From Rhodospirillales bacterium (GTDB lineage Bacteria > Pseudomonadota > Alphaproteobacteria > Rhodospirillales > Defluviicoccaceae): a DNA stretch of 64,000 bases. This document shows positions 43,091 through 51,869 of this stretch, one piece after another. A program made the translations under genes and the position numbers. Under the pieces are notes generated by a model, which did not search any database, had not been told where the DNA came from, and was given only the letters and a program-made list of their open reading frames with translations. The stretch's first letter is position 1, and each line of letters starts with the position of its first letter. The stretch spans positions 1 through 64,000 of the forward strand of contig JADJXQ010000002.1 in NCBI GenBank assembly GCA_016710335.1, read 5' to 3'.

Positions 43091-45244
43091 ATGGGCACTA
43101 GAAGTTCCTCCTCAGCAGCTCGCATCTTGATGGCGGCGCTGTATGGGGTATCCGCTGTCTTGATCCTGACTCGCCTGGTCCATGCAACCGACACAACGAA
43201 TAGTTACGCGCTCCTCGTCGGGGCGAGCCGCTACGAGCATTTGGAGGAGCGTTGGAAGCTGGCCGGTCCGGCCAATGACGTGATCCTGATGCAGACTGTG
43301 TTGATCGATCGCGGCATGCCGGCCGCAAACATCCGCGTGCTCTCCGACAGCGCCGGCGCCGACTCCCGCCCGACCCGGGCGGCGATCCTGGAGGAGCTGG
43401 ATCGCCTCGGCCGCACTGTGAAAGACGGTGACTTCGTCATGATCCACCTGGCGGGTCACGGCTCGCAGCAGCCGGATAATCAGGACGACGACGAGACGGA
43501 CGGCCTGGACGAACTGTTTCTGCCCACTGATGTCGAGGGATGGAACGGGCAGAGGGGGGGCGTCGAGAACGCCATCGTCGATGACGAGCTCGGCCCGCGG
43601 CTCAAATCGATCCAGAACCGTGGCGCCTTCGTCTGGTTCGTCGCCGACAGTTGCTTTTCGGGAACCATGGTCCGGGGTGCGCCGGTCGATGAGAGGGAGC
43701 GCCTGATCACGCCGGAAGCGCTCGGCATCCCCCACGACGTGCTGATGCGAGCGCAAGCGGACGGTTCGGCGTCGCGAGGCGCTCAGGCTGAGGCCGATCC
43801 ACTCGCCGGGGTCGCTGGTGAAGCGGAGCGCGGCGGCTTCGTCGCCTTCTATGCGGCGCAAACGACCGAGACCACGCCGGAAATGCGTTTCGGCGCAAGC
43901 GGCGCCGACGGCGAGCGACCGTGGTACGGGCTGTTTTCCTACAACCTCGCCAGCATCATCGCGGCCCATCCCAACGCGACCTATCGCCAGGTCGCTCAGC
44001 AGATCTTCAGCAATTACCGGGCGATGAACCGCCACGCGCCGACACCGCTGCTGGAAGGACGTCCCGACGATCTCGATCGCGTCGCGCTGGGGGGTGGTGG
44101 GGGGGAAGCGGTGCGGCAATGGCCGGTCGAGCAGGAGCGGCCCGGCCGCTTGCGGTTGAGCGCAGGCCGCCTGCACCAGATCTTCCCGGGCATGATCGTT
44201 GCTGTCCTGCCGGTGGCCGCCGAAACCGGTCGGGAAACCTTGCTGGGATACGCGCGGGTCGCGGACGCGGGCCCCACCCGCAGCACACTGGTGCCGATCG
44301 CCTATGAGGGGCTTGAAGCCGTCTATGAGGTTCCCGAGCAGGCGCAGGCCCGGGTCGTCGACGTCCAGGTGCGGAACGAGCTGAGCTACGCCCTAGCCCC
44401 GGAAGAGGCGACGGCGGCCCGCGAAACCGCACGGCAAGAGCTTGAGCGGCTGGAAAACGAAGATGATGGCCTAGATCTCATGCAGGTCGATTGGCAGGGC
44501 TCGCCCAACCTCCGCCTGCTCGTCGCGGACGGGCGACTGTGGTTCCTGCCGCCGTCGGGCGCCATCGACCGAACGCCGACGAGCGGCGGCGACGCCACCG
44601 GCCCCGTCGTTCGAGGGCAAACGCCGTCCATCGCCATTCCCGAAGCCGCGCAGCCGGACCCGGAGGAGATCGCGGTTTTCCGCAAGGAGCTCAGGGAAAG
44701 CCTGGAGACCGTCGCTCGAGTCACCACGTTGTTCAATCTCGCCCGCGCGCTCGGCGGTAACGAGCTCGCCGGAAACCTGGAGATTTCGCCGGAAGTGCGC
44801 CGCAGCGACGGCTCCCGGGAGCCGTTCCGTCTCAATCACGTGCCGCCGCGCCTGAACGACGGCGACGTCCTCGTGACCCGCATCGCGAACAAGGGTCAGC
44901 AGGTCGTGGACCTGACCGTCCTGTTCGTCGACAGCCGCTACGGGATCGAGCCATGGTTTCCGTTCGACGGGCGATCCAACCGCCTTCGTCACGGCGAGCA
45001 CGTCGAACTCGAACTCGGTGTCACGTTGTCGACGATCGGGCTCGAGCACTTCGTCTTCATTGCGGTTGCGGCGGAGCCGCAGGCGCCGCCGTCCGACCTG
45101 ACCAATCTGGCGCAGAAGCAATTGCCGGTCCGCGGCCAGGCGATCGCCACGCTGCAGGACATGCTGCCGACGACGCGGGGCGGCAACCGGCCCGCGATCG
45201 AGACGGCGGCGGTCACCGTCTTCTCCTGGGAGGTCAGTCCATAG
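43091..45244 (+). CDS. Metacaspase (peptidase C14 caspase family), secreted
   Basis: 717 residues. An N-terminal hydrophobic segment (ILMAALYGVSAVLILTRLVH) followed by ATD suggests export. The p20 fold begins YALLVGASRYEHLEERWKLA and AGPANDVILMQTVLIDRGM. The catalytic dyad is His123 in MIHLAGHGSQQPDNQDDDE and Cys188 in FVADSCFSGTMVRGAP. From about 370 a long beta-rich C-terminal region follows (RLSAGRLHQIFPGMIVAVLP, VDLTVLFVDSRYGIEPWFPF), similar to DUF4384-like domains. Metacaspases cut after Arg/Lys and act in regulated death or proteostasis. It is about 2 kb from the CIS operon's first gene. Confidence 0.9.
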   Translation: MGTRSSSSAARILMAALYGVSAVLILTRLVHATDTTNSYALLVGASRYEHLEERWKLAGPANDVILMQTVLIDRGMPAANIRVLSDSAGADSRPTRAAILEELDRLGRTVKDGDFVMIHLAGHGSQQPDNQDDDETDGLDELFLPTDVEGWNGQRGGVENAIVDDELGPRLKSIQNRGAFVWFVADSCFSGTMVRGAPVDERERLITPEALGIPHDVLMRAQADGSASRGAQAEADPLAGVAGEAERGGFVAFYAAQTTETTPEMRFGASGADGERPWYGLFSYNLASIIAAHPNATYRQVAQQIFSNYRAMNRHAPTPLLEGRPDDLDRVALGGGGGEAVRQWPVEQERPGRLRLSAGRLHQIFPGMIVAVLPVAAETGRETLLGYARVADAGPTRSTLVPIAYEGLEAVYEVPEQAQARVVDVQVRNELSYALAPEEATAARETARQELERLENEDDGLDLMQVDWQGSPNLRLLVADGRLWFLPPSGAIDRTPTSGGDATGPVVRGQTPSIAIPEAAQPDPEEIAVFRKELRESLETVARVTTLFNLARALGGNELAGNLEISPEVRRSDGSREPFRLNHVPPRLNDGDVLVTRIANKGQQVVDLTVLFVDSRYGIEPWFPFDGRSNRLRHGEHVELELGVTLSTIGLEHFVFIAVAAEPQAPPSDLTNLAQKQLPVRGQAIATLQDMLPTTRGGNRPAIETAAVTVFSWEVSP

Positions 45245-45342
45245 AGCTGGGAGGTCCCTCGGCGATCCTCACAATCTCGGAATCTTCAACGGCCGTTCCG
45301 TGGTTGGATACTTCGAGGCGGGCACTTGTGATACAAGCGCGC

Positions 45343-45708
45343 ATGAGCGTGAGACTTGTATCCTCCGGTGACGACAGGGCGCTTGCGATCCGAGATCACC
45401 TGCTGCCACTGATTCACGATCGTGGCCGGCTGGAAGTGCAACGCGACACCATGCGGCTCACTTCCCTGCAACTGGGCCCGTGGCTGTTCAACCACTGGAC
45501 GCCGTTCAACGAGTTGTCCCCTGAGCAGGCATCCTCGCCAGGTTACCGGCACGCCCTGGAGCGGCAACGCAGCAAGCCAGATCTCCCGTACGGGCTCGAG
45601 GTATGGCGCGGGGCCAAGGTGCTGAGCGTGCAGTGGGCGGATGACGGGTCCTTCACCGTGGAGAGCTTCGTCCGTGGATCTTGGGAAGAGGAAGCTCTGG
45701 CACTGTAA
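45343..45708 (+). CDS. Hypothetical protein
   Basis: 121 residues from the ATG at 45343; the same frame runs further up to 44953, but that part lies antiparallel to real coding sequence of the metacaspase. The protein contains RLTSLQLGPWLFNHWTPFNE and LPYGLEVWRGAKVLSVQWAD with a compact, acidic end. No signal peptide or membrane segment and no family recognised. It is between the metacaspase and the convergent M23 peptidase gene. Confidence 0.55.
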   Translation: MSVRLVSSGDDRALAIRDHLLPLIHDRGRLEVQRDTMRLTSLQLGPWLFNHWTPFNELSPEQASSPGYRHALERQRSKPDLPYGLEVWRGAKVLSVQWADDGSFTVESFVRGSWEEEALAL

Positions 45709-45758
45709 CGACGGCCGGCCCCCGGCAGGAAAAAGACGCGCAGCAGGGGCGCCATGAG

Positions 45759-47009
45759 TTACTGCGGTGATGCTGGGCGCCTGATCGGCAGTCCGAAGCG
45801 ACCATCCATGGCCGCCGCCGCCTGTTCCTGGAGCACGGTGCGGCCGGCACGGATGAACGCCATCGGGTCCATCGGTTCGCCTCGGTGGCGCACTTCGTAG
45901 TGCAGGTGAGCTCCGGTGCTGCGGCCGCTGTTGCCGAGCGAGCCGACCTTTTCCCCGAGCGCCACCTTCCGTCCGGTTTCGACAGCGATGCGGTCAAGAT
46001 GGGCATAGGCCGTGGTCAACCCGAAGCCGTGGTCGATCTCGACGAATCGCCCATAGCCGCCGTTCCATCCGGCGAACACCACTGTACCCGGAGCCGGTGC
46101 AAGGACCGGCGACTTGCGTGGGGCAGTCAAGTCGACGCCTTGATGGATGGCTCTACGTCCGTTGACCGGATCACGCCGCCGCCCGAACTCGCTGTTGATG
46201 GCGTACGAGTCTAGGGGCGCCGCCAGCGGCAGTTGCCGGATCAGCGACCGGAGCGCTTCCCAATGCCGCAACTTCGCATCGAGCCGCGCGTACGCCGTGT
46301 CCGAGTCCGCCCCGTCACCCATTAACCGGCCACGATCGGCGATAAACGGGCCTCCCCTGCCCCTCTCTTCAGCAGAGGCCCCCAACCCTGCCATCCCGTC
46401 CGCAGCGGCGGACAAAAGAGCTTCAACGTCGAGGCCGGTCTGGGCGATCGCCTCCTCCAGGGCACCAACCTGGATCAGGGCGCCACTCTGGATCCGCTGC
46501 ACGATCCGCTGCCGCGATAGCTCCAAGGCGAAGAAGCGGGCTTCAAGGTCAGCCAGGATGCTGGCGATACGACCGATGCGGTCCTGGCCACGGGCACCGG
46601 CGTCGGCAATGGGCATGTCGCCACGTTCGTCGACTTCAATCTCGGCTTCGACAACGCGCCCCGATCCTGAGGTGCTCCCCGTCGCGTTGCGCAGACGGCG
46701 CAACCGCTGCTCGATGGTTACGAGCTCATGCCGCAGGCGATCGCGCTCGTGACGCGCCCGGTCGCCAGAATCCCGCGCCGCGTCCAGTTGGCGCAACGCG
46801 GCGTCCAGAGCGGCCGCGAGTTCGGATGCATCGCCGCTGGCGACGGCATGCCGCAGGTGCGGGTCCATCGACCAAGGCGGCAAGTCGGCCATGTCGCCGC
46901 GCAACAGGACCACACAGCCGGTGATAACGACAGCGGTCGCCACTGCGTGCACGACTGTAACCGCCGGCCGCCGACGCGGGCGGGCTCGGGGATGCGCAGT
47001 CTCGATCAT
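45759..47009 (-). CDS. M23 family metallopeptidase (murein DD-endopeptidase type)
   Basis: 416 residues from the ATG at 47009 (GAAGGG ahead); a longer frame to 47138 lacks family character. A membrane anchor (TVVHAVATAVVITGCVVLL) follows a basic start, then a coiled-coil (LAAALDAALRQLDAARDSGD, RARHERDRLRHELVTIEQRL). The C-terminal LytM domain shows INSEFGRRRDPVNGRRAIHQ with GVDLTAPRKSPVLAPAPGTV, and the metal/catalytic motif GAHLHYEVRHRGEPMDPM. It resembles the MepM/NlpD class that trims peptide crosslinks. Both the H-x-x-x-D and H-x-H zinc motifs are intact. Confidence 0.92.
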   Translation of the reverse strand: MIETAHPRARPRRRPAVTVVHAVATAVVITGCVVLLRGDMADLPPWSMDPHLRHAVASGDASELAAALDAALRQLDAARDSGDRARHERDRLRHELVTIEQRLRRLRNATGSTSGSGRVVEAEIEVDERGDMPIADAGARGQDRIGRIASILADLEARFFALELSRQRIVQRIQSGALIQVGALEEAIAQTGLDVEALLSAAADGMAGLGASAEERGRGGPFIADRGRLMGDGADSDTAYARLDAKLRHWEALRSLIRQLPLAAPLDSYAINSEFGRRRDPVNGRRAIHQGVDLTAPRKSPVLAPAPGTVVFAGWNGGYGRFVEIDHGFGLTTAYAHLDRIAVETGRKVALGEKVGSLGNSGRSTGAHLHYEVRHRGEPMDPMAFIRAGRTVLQEQAAAAMDGRFGLPIRRPASPQ

Positions 47010-47351
47010 TCGCCCTTCCCATATCCCGAAGCGATTTTCGGCTTGCGTTGCCGGCTGTCGCGACGAAGGCGACCTGATCATCCCCAGCGTGGCGCGGCGC
47101 CGCTCATGTTGCGGCGCAGTAATAGCAAGGCCCGGCATGAATCACAAACCCGAAGCGTTCGCCGAGATCTCCGTGTCTTATCTCGCCATTGTGATATTAA
47201 CGTGCGGCAGCATCGTCCTGTTCCCGATCCGCCGGAAACCAGCGGGTTGTCGGCAGCGTTGCCGCTCGCCCGGTTGACAGTCCGAGGGATCAGGCGGTGA
47301 CGCGCGGCGTATCCCGGCATCATCCCGCAGCGCTTTATGGAGTAGTGCGCC
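47010..47351. other. Intergenic region between M23 peptidase and cinA/pncC
   Basis: About 340 bases between divergent genes. Open frames on both strands lack protein character. The stretch is somewhat AT-richer than its surroundings around 47030 and 47180-47230 and presumably carries both promoters. No repeat or RNA gene was recognised. Confidence 0.4.
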
Positions 47352-47840
47352 GTGTTCACTCCCTCGCAACTGCAGTTGGCCGACGCGGTCCTGGTACGTT
47401 GCCGCATCCACGGGATCATGCTGGCCACCGCCGAGTCCTGCACCGGAGGCTTGATTGCCGCCTGCCTCACTGCCATGACGGGATCGTCAGCGGTCGTAGA
47501 ACGCGGCTTCGTCACCTACACCAACCAGGCCAAGATCGAGATGCTCGGTGTGCCGGCGCCGGTGTTGGAGAAAATGGGCGCGGTCAGCGAAGAGGTCGCG
47601 CGAGAAATGGCGGAGGGAACGCTGCGGCGGGCGCCGGTTCAGGCGGCCATCGCCGTCACCGGCATCGCAGGCCCCGGCGGCGGCAGCGATGCCAAGCCGG
47701 TGGGGCTCGTCCACATTGCCGCGGCGCGCTCCGGCCAGCTGACGATGCACGAGTGCCACCAGTTCGCGGGCGATCGCGACACGGTCCGCGCGGCTGCTTT
47801 GGAGGCGTCGCTCCGGCTGCTGGTGCGACTTCTGGACTGA
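47352..47840 (+). CDS. pncC: Nicotinamide-nucleotide amidohydrolase / CinA C-terminal family
   Basis: 162 residues from a GTG at 47352, the typical size of stand-alone PncC (CinA C-terminal domain, without the N-terminal MoaB-like domain). It deamidates NMN to NaMN in pyridine-nucleotide salvage. Conserved features: LATAESCTGGLIAACLTAMT at the active-site serine, GSSAVVERGFVTYTNQAKIE, MLGVP, and AIAVTGIAGPGGGSDAKPVG. It runs convergent to the COQ10 family gene. Confidence 0.93.
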   Translation: MFTPSQLQLADAVLVRCRIHGIMLATAESCTGGLIAACLTAMTGSSAVVERGFVTYTNQAKIEMLGVPAPVLEKMGAVSEEVAREMAEGTLRRAPVQAAIAVTGIAGPGGGSDAKPVGLVHIAAARSGQLTMHECHQFAGDRDTVRAAALEASLRLLVRLLD

Positions 47841-47860
47841 GAGGCTTCGGGGGGAGCCGG

Positions 47861-48319
47861 TTACGAAGTCGGCTTGTGGCCGCCGGGCCCATAAAGAGCC
47901 TGGGCGCGCTTCTCGAAGGCGTTGACCATGCGCCGTACCGCCTCATTGAACAGGCGGCGGATGATGCCCTGCAGGGCGCGGGATCGGAACTCGAAGTCGA
48001 CGTAAAAGTCGATGATGCAGCCGCCGCCGTCCCGCGGCTCGAGGACCCAGTGATTGTTGAGGTAACGGAATGGACCCTCCGAGTAGGAGACGTCGATGCG
48101 GTAAGGGCGTTCGGCGGAGACGTGCGATGTGAAGCGCTCGCGAAACATCTTGTAGCCGATCACCAGGTCGGCAACGAATTCACCGGACCCGTTGCACTGG
48201 CGGACGCGTGCCGCTGCGCACCACGGCAGGAACTCGGGGTACCGCTCCACATCGACGACAAGATCGAAGATCTGTTCCGGCGTGTAGGGGACAGGCTTGC
48301 GCTCCGCGTGGGTCGGCAT
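47861..48319 (-). CDS. COQ10/RatA-family START-like protein
   Basis: 152 residues. These START-fold proteins bind polyketide-type lipids such as ubiquinone and support respiration in mitochondria and alphaproteobacteria; the E. coli relative is RatA. Visible pattern: YTPEQIFDLVVDVERYPEFL followed by PWCAAARV, then FVADLVIGYKMFRERFTSHV, FRYLNNHWVLEP and VDFEFRSRALQGIIRRLFNE. It starts 18 bases after the lipA stop on the same strand, a common arrangement in alphaproteobacteria, so it is likely in one operon with lipA. Confidence 0.88.
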   Translation of the reverse strand: MPTHAERKPVPYTPEQIFDLVVDVERYPEFLPWCAAARVRQCNGSGEFVADLVIGYKMFRERFTSHVSAERPYRIDVSYSEGPFRYLNNHWVLEPRDGGGCIIDFYVDFEFRSRALQGIIRRLFNEAVRRMVNAFEKRAQALYGPGGHKPTS

Positions 48320-48337
48320 GTCCGCGGGACGATCGGG

Positions 48338-49297
48338 TCAGTCGTCGCTCGAGCCGGCGCGGGCGGCGCTGCGCGCCTGCCGCAACGTCTCGAAATCCCG
48401 GTCGGCGTGGTGGGAGGAGCGCGTCAGCGGCGATGACGCCACCAACAGGAAGCCCTTGGCGGCACCGATTTCCTTGTACTCCTCGAACTCGGCGGGGGTC
48501 ACGAATCGATCGATCGCGGCATGCTTCGGCGTCGGCTGCAGATATTGGCCGATGGTCAGAAAATCCACGTCGGCGGCCCGCAAATCGTCCATGACCTGCA
48601 GCACCTCGTGCCGCGTTTCGCCGAGCCCGACCATGATCCCCGACTTGGTGAACAGCGCCGGACTCAGGCGCTTCACGTCGCCGAGCACCTTCAGCGAGTG
48701 GGCGTACCGGGCGCCCGGGCGAATGCTCGGGTAGAGGCGCGGCACGGTCTCAAGGTTGTGGTTGAAGACGTCGGGCGCCGCCGCCACCACCGCCTCGGCG
48801 GCGCCGGCCTTATGCCGAAAGTCGGGGGTCAGCACCTCGATGGTGGTCGCCGGCGAGGTGGCGCGGATCCGCTCGATGCAGCGGACGAACTGGAACGCGC
48901 CACCGTCCGGCAGATCGTCGCGATCGACGGAGGTGATGACGACGTGGCGAAGCCCCATGGTCGTCACCGTCAGGGCCAGGTTCTCCGGCTCCAGGGGATC
49001 CACGGTGCGCGGTTTGCCGGTGGCGACGTTGCAGAAGGCGCAGGCGCGGGTGCAGATGTCGCCGAGGATCATCACGGTGGCGTGCTTCCGCGACCAGCAC
49101 TCGCCGATGTTGGGGCACGCCGCCTCTTCGCAAACAGTGTTGAGGCCGTGCTCGCGCATCAGCCGGCGGACGTCGCCGTAGCCGGGGGAGGTCGGCGCCT
49201 TGACACGGATCCAAGTCGGCTTGCGCGGGCTCGGCTGATCCGGGCGGTGGGCCTTTTCGGGATGGCGAAGAGCGGGAGCAGCGGGAGCGTCGGTCAT
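48338..49297 (-). CDS. lipA: Lipoyl synthase
   Basis: 319 residues from the ATG at 49297. Radical-SAM enzyme that inserts two sulfurs into protein-bound octanoyl chains. Both clusters are visible: the auxiliary cluster CEEAACPNIGECWSRKHAT and the radical-SAM motif CTRACAFCNVATGKP. Later come HVVITSVDRDDLPDGGAFQF, FNHNLETVPRLYP and LTIGQYLQPTPKHAAIDRFV, ending with the conserved S-S-P region (VASSPLTRSSHHAD). A longer frame to 49366 is unlikely. The gene ends just before the COQ10 gene; 100 bases upstream begins the tRNA-bounded island. Confidence 0.97.
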   Translation of the reverse strand: MTDAPAAPALRHPEKAHRPDQPSPRKPTWIRVKAPTSPGYGDVRRLMREHGLNTVCEEAACPNIGECWSRKHATVMILGDICTRACAFCNVATGKPRTVDPLEPENLALTVTTMGLRHVVITSVDRDDLPDGGAFQFVRCIERIRATSPATTIEVLTPDFRHKAGAAEAVVAAAPDVFNHNLETVPRLYPSIRPGARYAHSLKVLGDVKRLSPALFTKSGIMVGLGETRHEVLQVMDDLRAADVDFLTIGQYLQPTPKHAAIDRFVTPAEFEEYKEIGAAKGFLLVASSPLTRSSHHADRDFETLRQARSAARAGSSDD

Positions 49298-49396
49298 GAT
49301 AACGATATTGGCCAGTTCCGCCACCGGGTCAAGCGACGCGTCGCCAAGAGCCGATGGACGAGCCACACTACCCCTCCGGCGCTTCGCCGCGGACGG

Positions 49397-49441
49397 TGGT
49401 CGGGGAGACTGGATTCGAACGAGCGACCCTCTGCTCCCAAA
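49397..49441 (-). repeat. att-type duplication of the tRNA-Pro 3' end
   Basis: These 45 bases are identical to 53232-53276, the 3' end of the intact tRNA-Pro gene including CCA, except for one change (G for C at 49421). The copy covers the anticodon-loop 3' side, variable loop, T arm and acceptor 3' strand. Such duplications arise from site-specific integration into a tRNA. It marks the outer end of a 3.8-kb remnant island. Confidence 0.85.
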
Positions 49442-49489
49442 ATCGCCGGGATCTCAATCACAACAGTCGGATGGCCGGCCGCATGTGAG

Positions 49490-51826
49490 ATGCTCTACTC
49501 GGGCTTCGGCCACCAGAGTGACGCCGGCTTCGAGACGACGACCGAGGCGACCCTTTTCGGCGACGAGATGTTCGCCGAGGCGCTCTACGCCGAGCGGGCG
49601 CAGGTGCTGGACCGCGCGCTCAAGGCGATCCGGCGCGACAAGGCGACGTTCCGCACCCTCACCGAACGGGGGGCGACCATCGAGAGCGCCGGGAATATCC
49701 TGTCGCCGGAAACCAACCTGGCAAGGCTCACCGACGATGAAAAGATCCAGGCCATCATCACCGCCCTCGCCCACCGCAGGGGCCCCATCAGCGACGCCCT
49801 CAACGCCGCCGCCCGCGCGGTCCATGCCGGAGAGCCGGTGGACAGCGTTGTCGGAGGCTTTCTTGAGTCTGTCCGCAGAGGAATTCAAGAAGGCCTGGAC
49901 CTCGGGGCTGATGCTGGCGGAGTTGGACGCGGCGGTGAAGGACGGCCGGCAGCCGCTGCCGACGGCGAAGCCGGAGCGGCCGCCGAAGCGGTAGCGCCGG
50001 AGGAGCCCGCATTATTCCCCGCGGACCCGGAAGCGGCGGCGCCGGCAGAGGCGCCGCCGCCGCCGCGGCCGGCCGAGTGGTCCGACGACCTCGCCGAGAT
50101 CGCCGTGCACCACGCGGAGGCCGGCGGCAAGGGCCGGCGCGGCGCGCCGATCAAGCGCCACCCCGACTGGAAGGCCGCCAAGGCGGGCGACGCCGACGCG
50201 GCTTTCCGCCTGGTGCGCGACATGGTCCGGGACGACGTGATCGAGGCGATCCGCGTCCGGCTCGCCGGCCGGCGCCCGATCATCGTCGCGCCGATCAAGG
50301 CGGAAGCGCGGGGCGGCGGCGCCGGCAACATCATCCCGGACGCGTACGCCCAGGTCCTCGGGCGGCGCCTGGGGCTCGACGTCGACACCGACATGGTGCA
50401 GGTGGTGTCCGGGCGCACCGGGCTCGGCCGCGATCAGCGGCTGGTCGCGCGGACCCAGTTCAACGGGCGCGTCGAGCCGGGCCGAGACTATCTGCTCGTC
50501 GACGACCATGTGACCATGGGCGGCACCCTCGCCGACCTGCGCGGCCACATCGAGGCGCACGGCGGCCGGGTGATCCTGGCGACGACCCTGTCGGCCAGCC
50601 GCGACTCCGCCCGCCTGGCGCCGTCGCCGGCGATGCTGGCGCGCCTGCGCGGCAAATTCCCGGAGCTGCCGGCTTGGTGGCGGGAGCGTTTCGGGTACGA
50701 ACTGGAGGGCCTGACCGATGCCGAAGCCAGAGGACTGGCTGCCTACCCGTCGTTTGACGCAATCCGAAATCGACTCGCTGCGGCAGCAGAAGCAGGAGGC
50801 GCACCGCCGCTTCGCGGAGCTGGAGGCCGAAGAGGAGGCCGCGGCGGAACCCCTGGCGGCGGAGGACCAGCGGAAGAAGTAGCCTCGACTGCGGGGCGCT
50901 CCGCGGCAGACGGTGTCGAGCTACCGCCGCCGCGCAATCAGCAAGATGTCGCGGTCGACCGCAACGACGTTGTCGGTTCCATCGTGCGTTTCGTGCGCGC
51001 CGCCTTGTCGGGGCGCGGCAACGACATGCACCTGTGGATGGGGCGGGTGAGCGACGCCAATGCGGCACGCGTCGCCGATCTCGGGATCGACATTGCCGGG
51101 CATCAGCGGGTGATCGACCAGGACTTGCTCCGCCACGCCTTCAAGGAGCATGGCAGGCCCGGGACCGAGGCGCCTCGTGGACAACGAGCGATCACGTCGG
51201 AAGACGTCGCCCGCATTCCGGAAATTGTCGATGCGCCGGACACGGTCACCCGTACGCAGACCCGCCAGGGGCTCCCGGCGATCCAGTACACCAAACGGCT
51301 CGGCGATGAGGTCTTCTACGTCGAAGAAATCCGCGGCGGCAAGAAGGTGCTCGGCTTCCGGACGATGTGGGTGCGTAGAAGAAGGGGGGGTGGCGGCACC
51401 GATACGCCTGATGCTGGAACCCCGCGAGAGGGTTCGCCTGTCGGCCAACGCCCGGAGCGAGTACCGGCTCAACCCGCCACCCCGGAAAATGTAGGTCCGC
51501 CGCAGCCGCCTGCCAAGCCCCGGACGGGCCAGGCCGCCGACGCGATAGTCGACCGCCTGGCGCCGGCCGAGGCGCCGCCGCCGCGGCCCGCCACGCCCGA
51601 CGACGCCCGCGCCGCCCAGGCCGCGAGCCCCGAGGACGCCGAAATGGCGGCGGTGATCGCCGAGGCGGACGCCATGCTGCGCGCCGGCGGCGACTGGGAC
51701 GTGCCGGCGCCGGGCCGCGTCGAGGAGGGCGGCGGGACCGCCTACGCCTCCGCCGCCGATTTGCTGCGCGCCGCCGACGACGAGGTGGAGACGGCGGACC
51801 TGTTCGCCATGTGCATCAAGCCATGA
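49490..51826 (+). CDS. Degraded phage polyvalent protein (PRTase and MuF_C-type nuclease fragments)
   Basis: A 778-codon open frame. Around 730 bases in, a type I phosphoribosyltransferase domain of phage polyvalent proteins appears (DYLLVDDHVTMGGTLADLRG, GRVILATTLSAS). Further on is a MuF_C/PBECR-type nuclease-like domain (DQDLLRHAFKEHG, RGQRAITSEDVARIPEIVDA, KRLGDEVFYVEEIRGGKKVL with FRTMW). The end matches typical polyvalent C-termini (DLLRAADDEVETADLFAMCI). Between domains the coding signal moves to other frames (see 49824 and 50718), and a G7 run at 51384-51390 marks another shift. The 5' part is cut by the att site. Probably non-functional as one protein. Confidence 0.5.
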   Translation: MLYSGFGHQSDAGFETTTEATLFGDEMFAEALYAERAQVLDRALKAIRRDKATFRTLTERGATIESAGNILSPETNLARLTDDEKIQAIITALAHRRGPISDALNAAARAVHAGEPVDSVVGGFLESVRRGIQEGLDLGADAGGVGRGGEGRPAAAADGEAGAAAEAVAPEEPALFPADPEAAAPAEAPPPPRPAEWSDDLAEIAVHHAEAGGKGRRGAPIKRHPDWKAAKAGDADAAFRLVRDMVRDDVIEAIRVRLAGRRPIIVAPIKAEARGGGAGNIIPDAYAQVLGRRLGLDVDTDMVQVVSGRTGLGRDQRLVARTQFNGRVEPGRDYLLVDDHVTMGGTLADLRGHIEAHGGRVILATTLSASRDSARLAPSPAMLARLRGKFPELPAWWRERFGYELEGLTDAEARGLAAYPSFDAIRNRLAAAAEAGGAPPLRGAGGRRGGRGGTPGGGGPAEEVASTAGRSAADGVELPPPRNQQDVAVDRNDVVGSIVRFVRAALSGRGNDMHLWMGRVSDANAARVADLGIDIAGHQRVIDQDLLRHAFKEHGRPGTEAPRGQRAITSEDVARIPEIVDAPDTVTRTQTRQGLPAIQYTKRLGDEVFYVEEIRGGKKVLGFRTMWVRRRRGGGGTDTPDAGTPREGSPVGQRPERVPAQPATPENVGPPQPPAKPRTGQAADAIVDRLAPAEAPPPRPATPDDARAAQAASPEDAEMAAVIAEADAMLRAGGDWDVPAPGRVEEGGGTAYASAADLLRAADDEVETADLFAMCIKP
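49824..49994 (+). CDS. Small phage-type coding segment overlapping the polyvalent frame
   Basis: 56 codons in the +1 frame relative to the long frame. The product SLSAEEFKKAWTSGLMLAEL, DAAVKDGRQPLPTAKP looks like genuine protein, and its codons end in G or C at about 40 of 43 positions after 49866, while the long frame there has only about half. The ATG at 49824 has no good ribosome-binding site. Either a separate overlapping gene or the true continuation of the upstream polypeptide after a frameshift near 49855. Confidence 0.4.
   Translation: MPESRWTALSEAFLSLSAEEFKKAWTSGLMLAELDAAVKDGRQPLPTAKPERPPKR
50718..50882 (+). CDS. Small acidic helical phage-type protein
   Basis: 54 residues in the third frame relative to the long polyvalent frame: MPKPEDWLPTRRLTQSEIDS, then LRQQKQEAHRRFAELEAEEE and a short tail ending DQRKK. 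It has a charged amphipathic helix and a clean start and stop. G or C occurs at about 46 of 54 third positions here, against fewer than half in the long frame, so this is the translated frame in this segment. Function unknown. Confidence 0.5.
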   Translation: MPKPEDWLPTRRLTQSEIDSLRQQKQEAHRRFAELEAEEEAAAEPLAAEDQRKK

Positions 51827-51869
51827 GCCGCGCCATGATCCGCCTCTCGGCCGCCGTAGGAGCCCCGTG

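Noticed and set aside
40995..45245. An AAA+ ATPase or tape-measure gene for the CIS
   Set aside because: Both large genes here have clear other identities (propeller-NlpC/P60 and metacaspase); no Walker motifs or long coiled coil are seen.
44953..45342. Upstream extension of the hypothetical protein at 45343
   Set aside because: Overlaps the metacaspase C-terminus in another frame; protein character begins only at 45343.
49397..49441. Second tRNA-Pro gene
   Set aside because: Only the 3' 45 bases are present; acceptor 5' strand, D arm and half of the anticodon arm are missing.
48521..49489. Upstream part of the long plus-strand frame reading into 51826
   Set aside because: It is antisense to lipA and runs through the tRNA-end duplication; only the part from about 49490 has phage-protein character.
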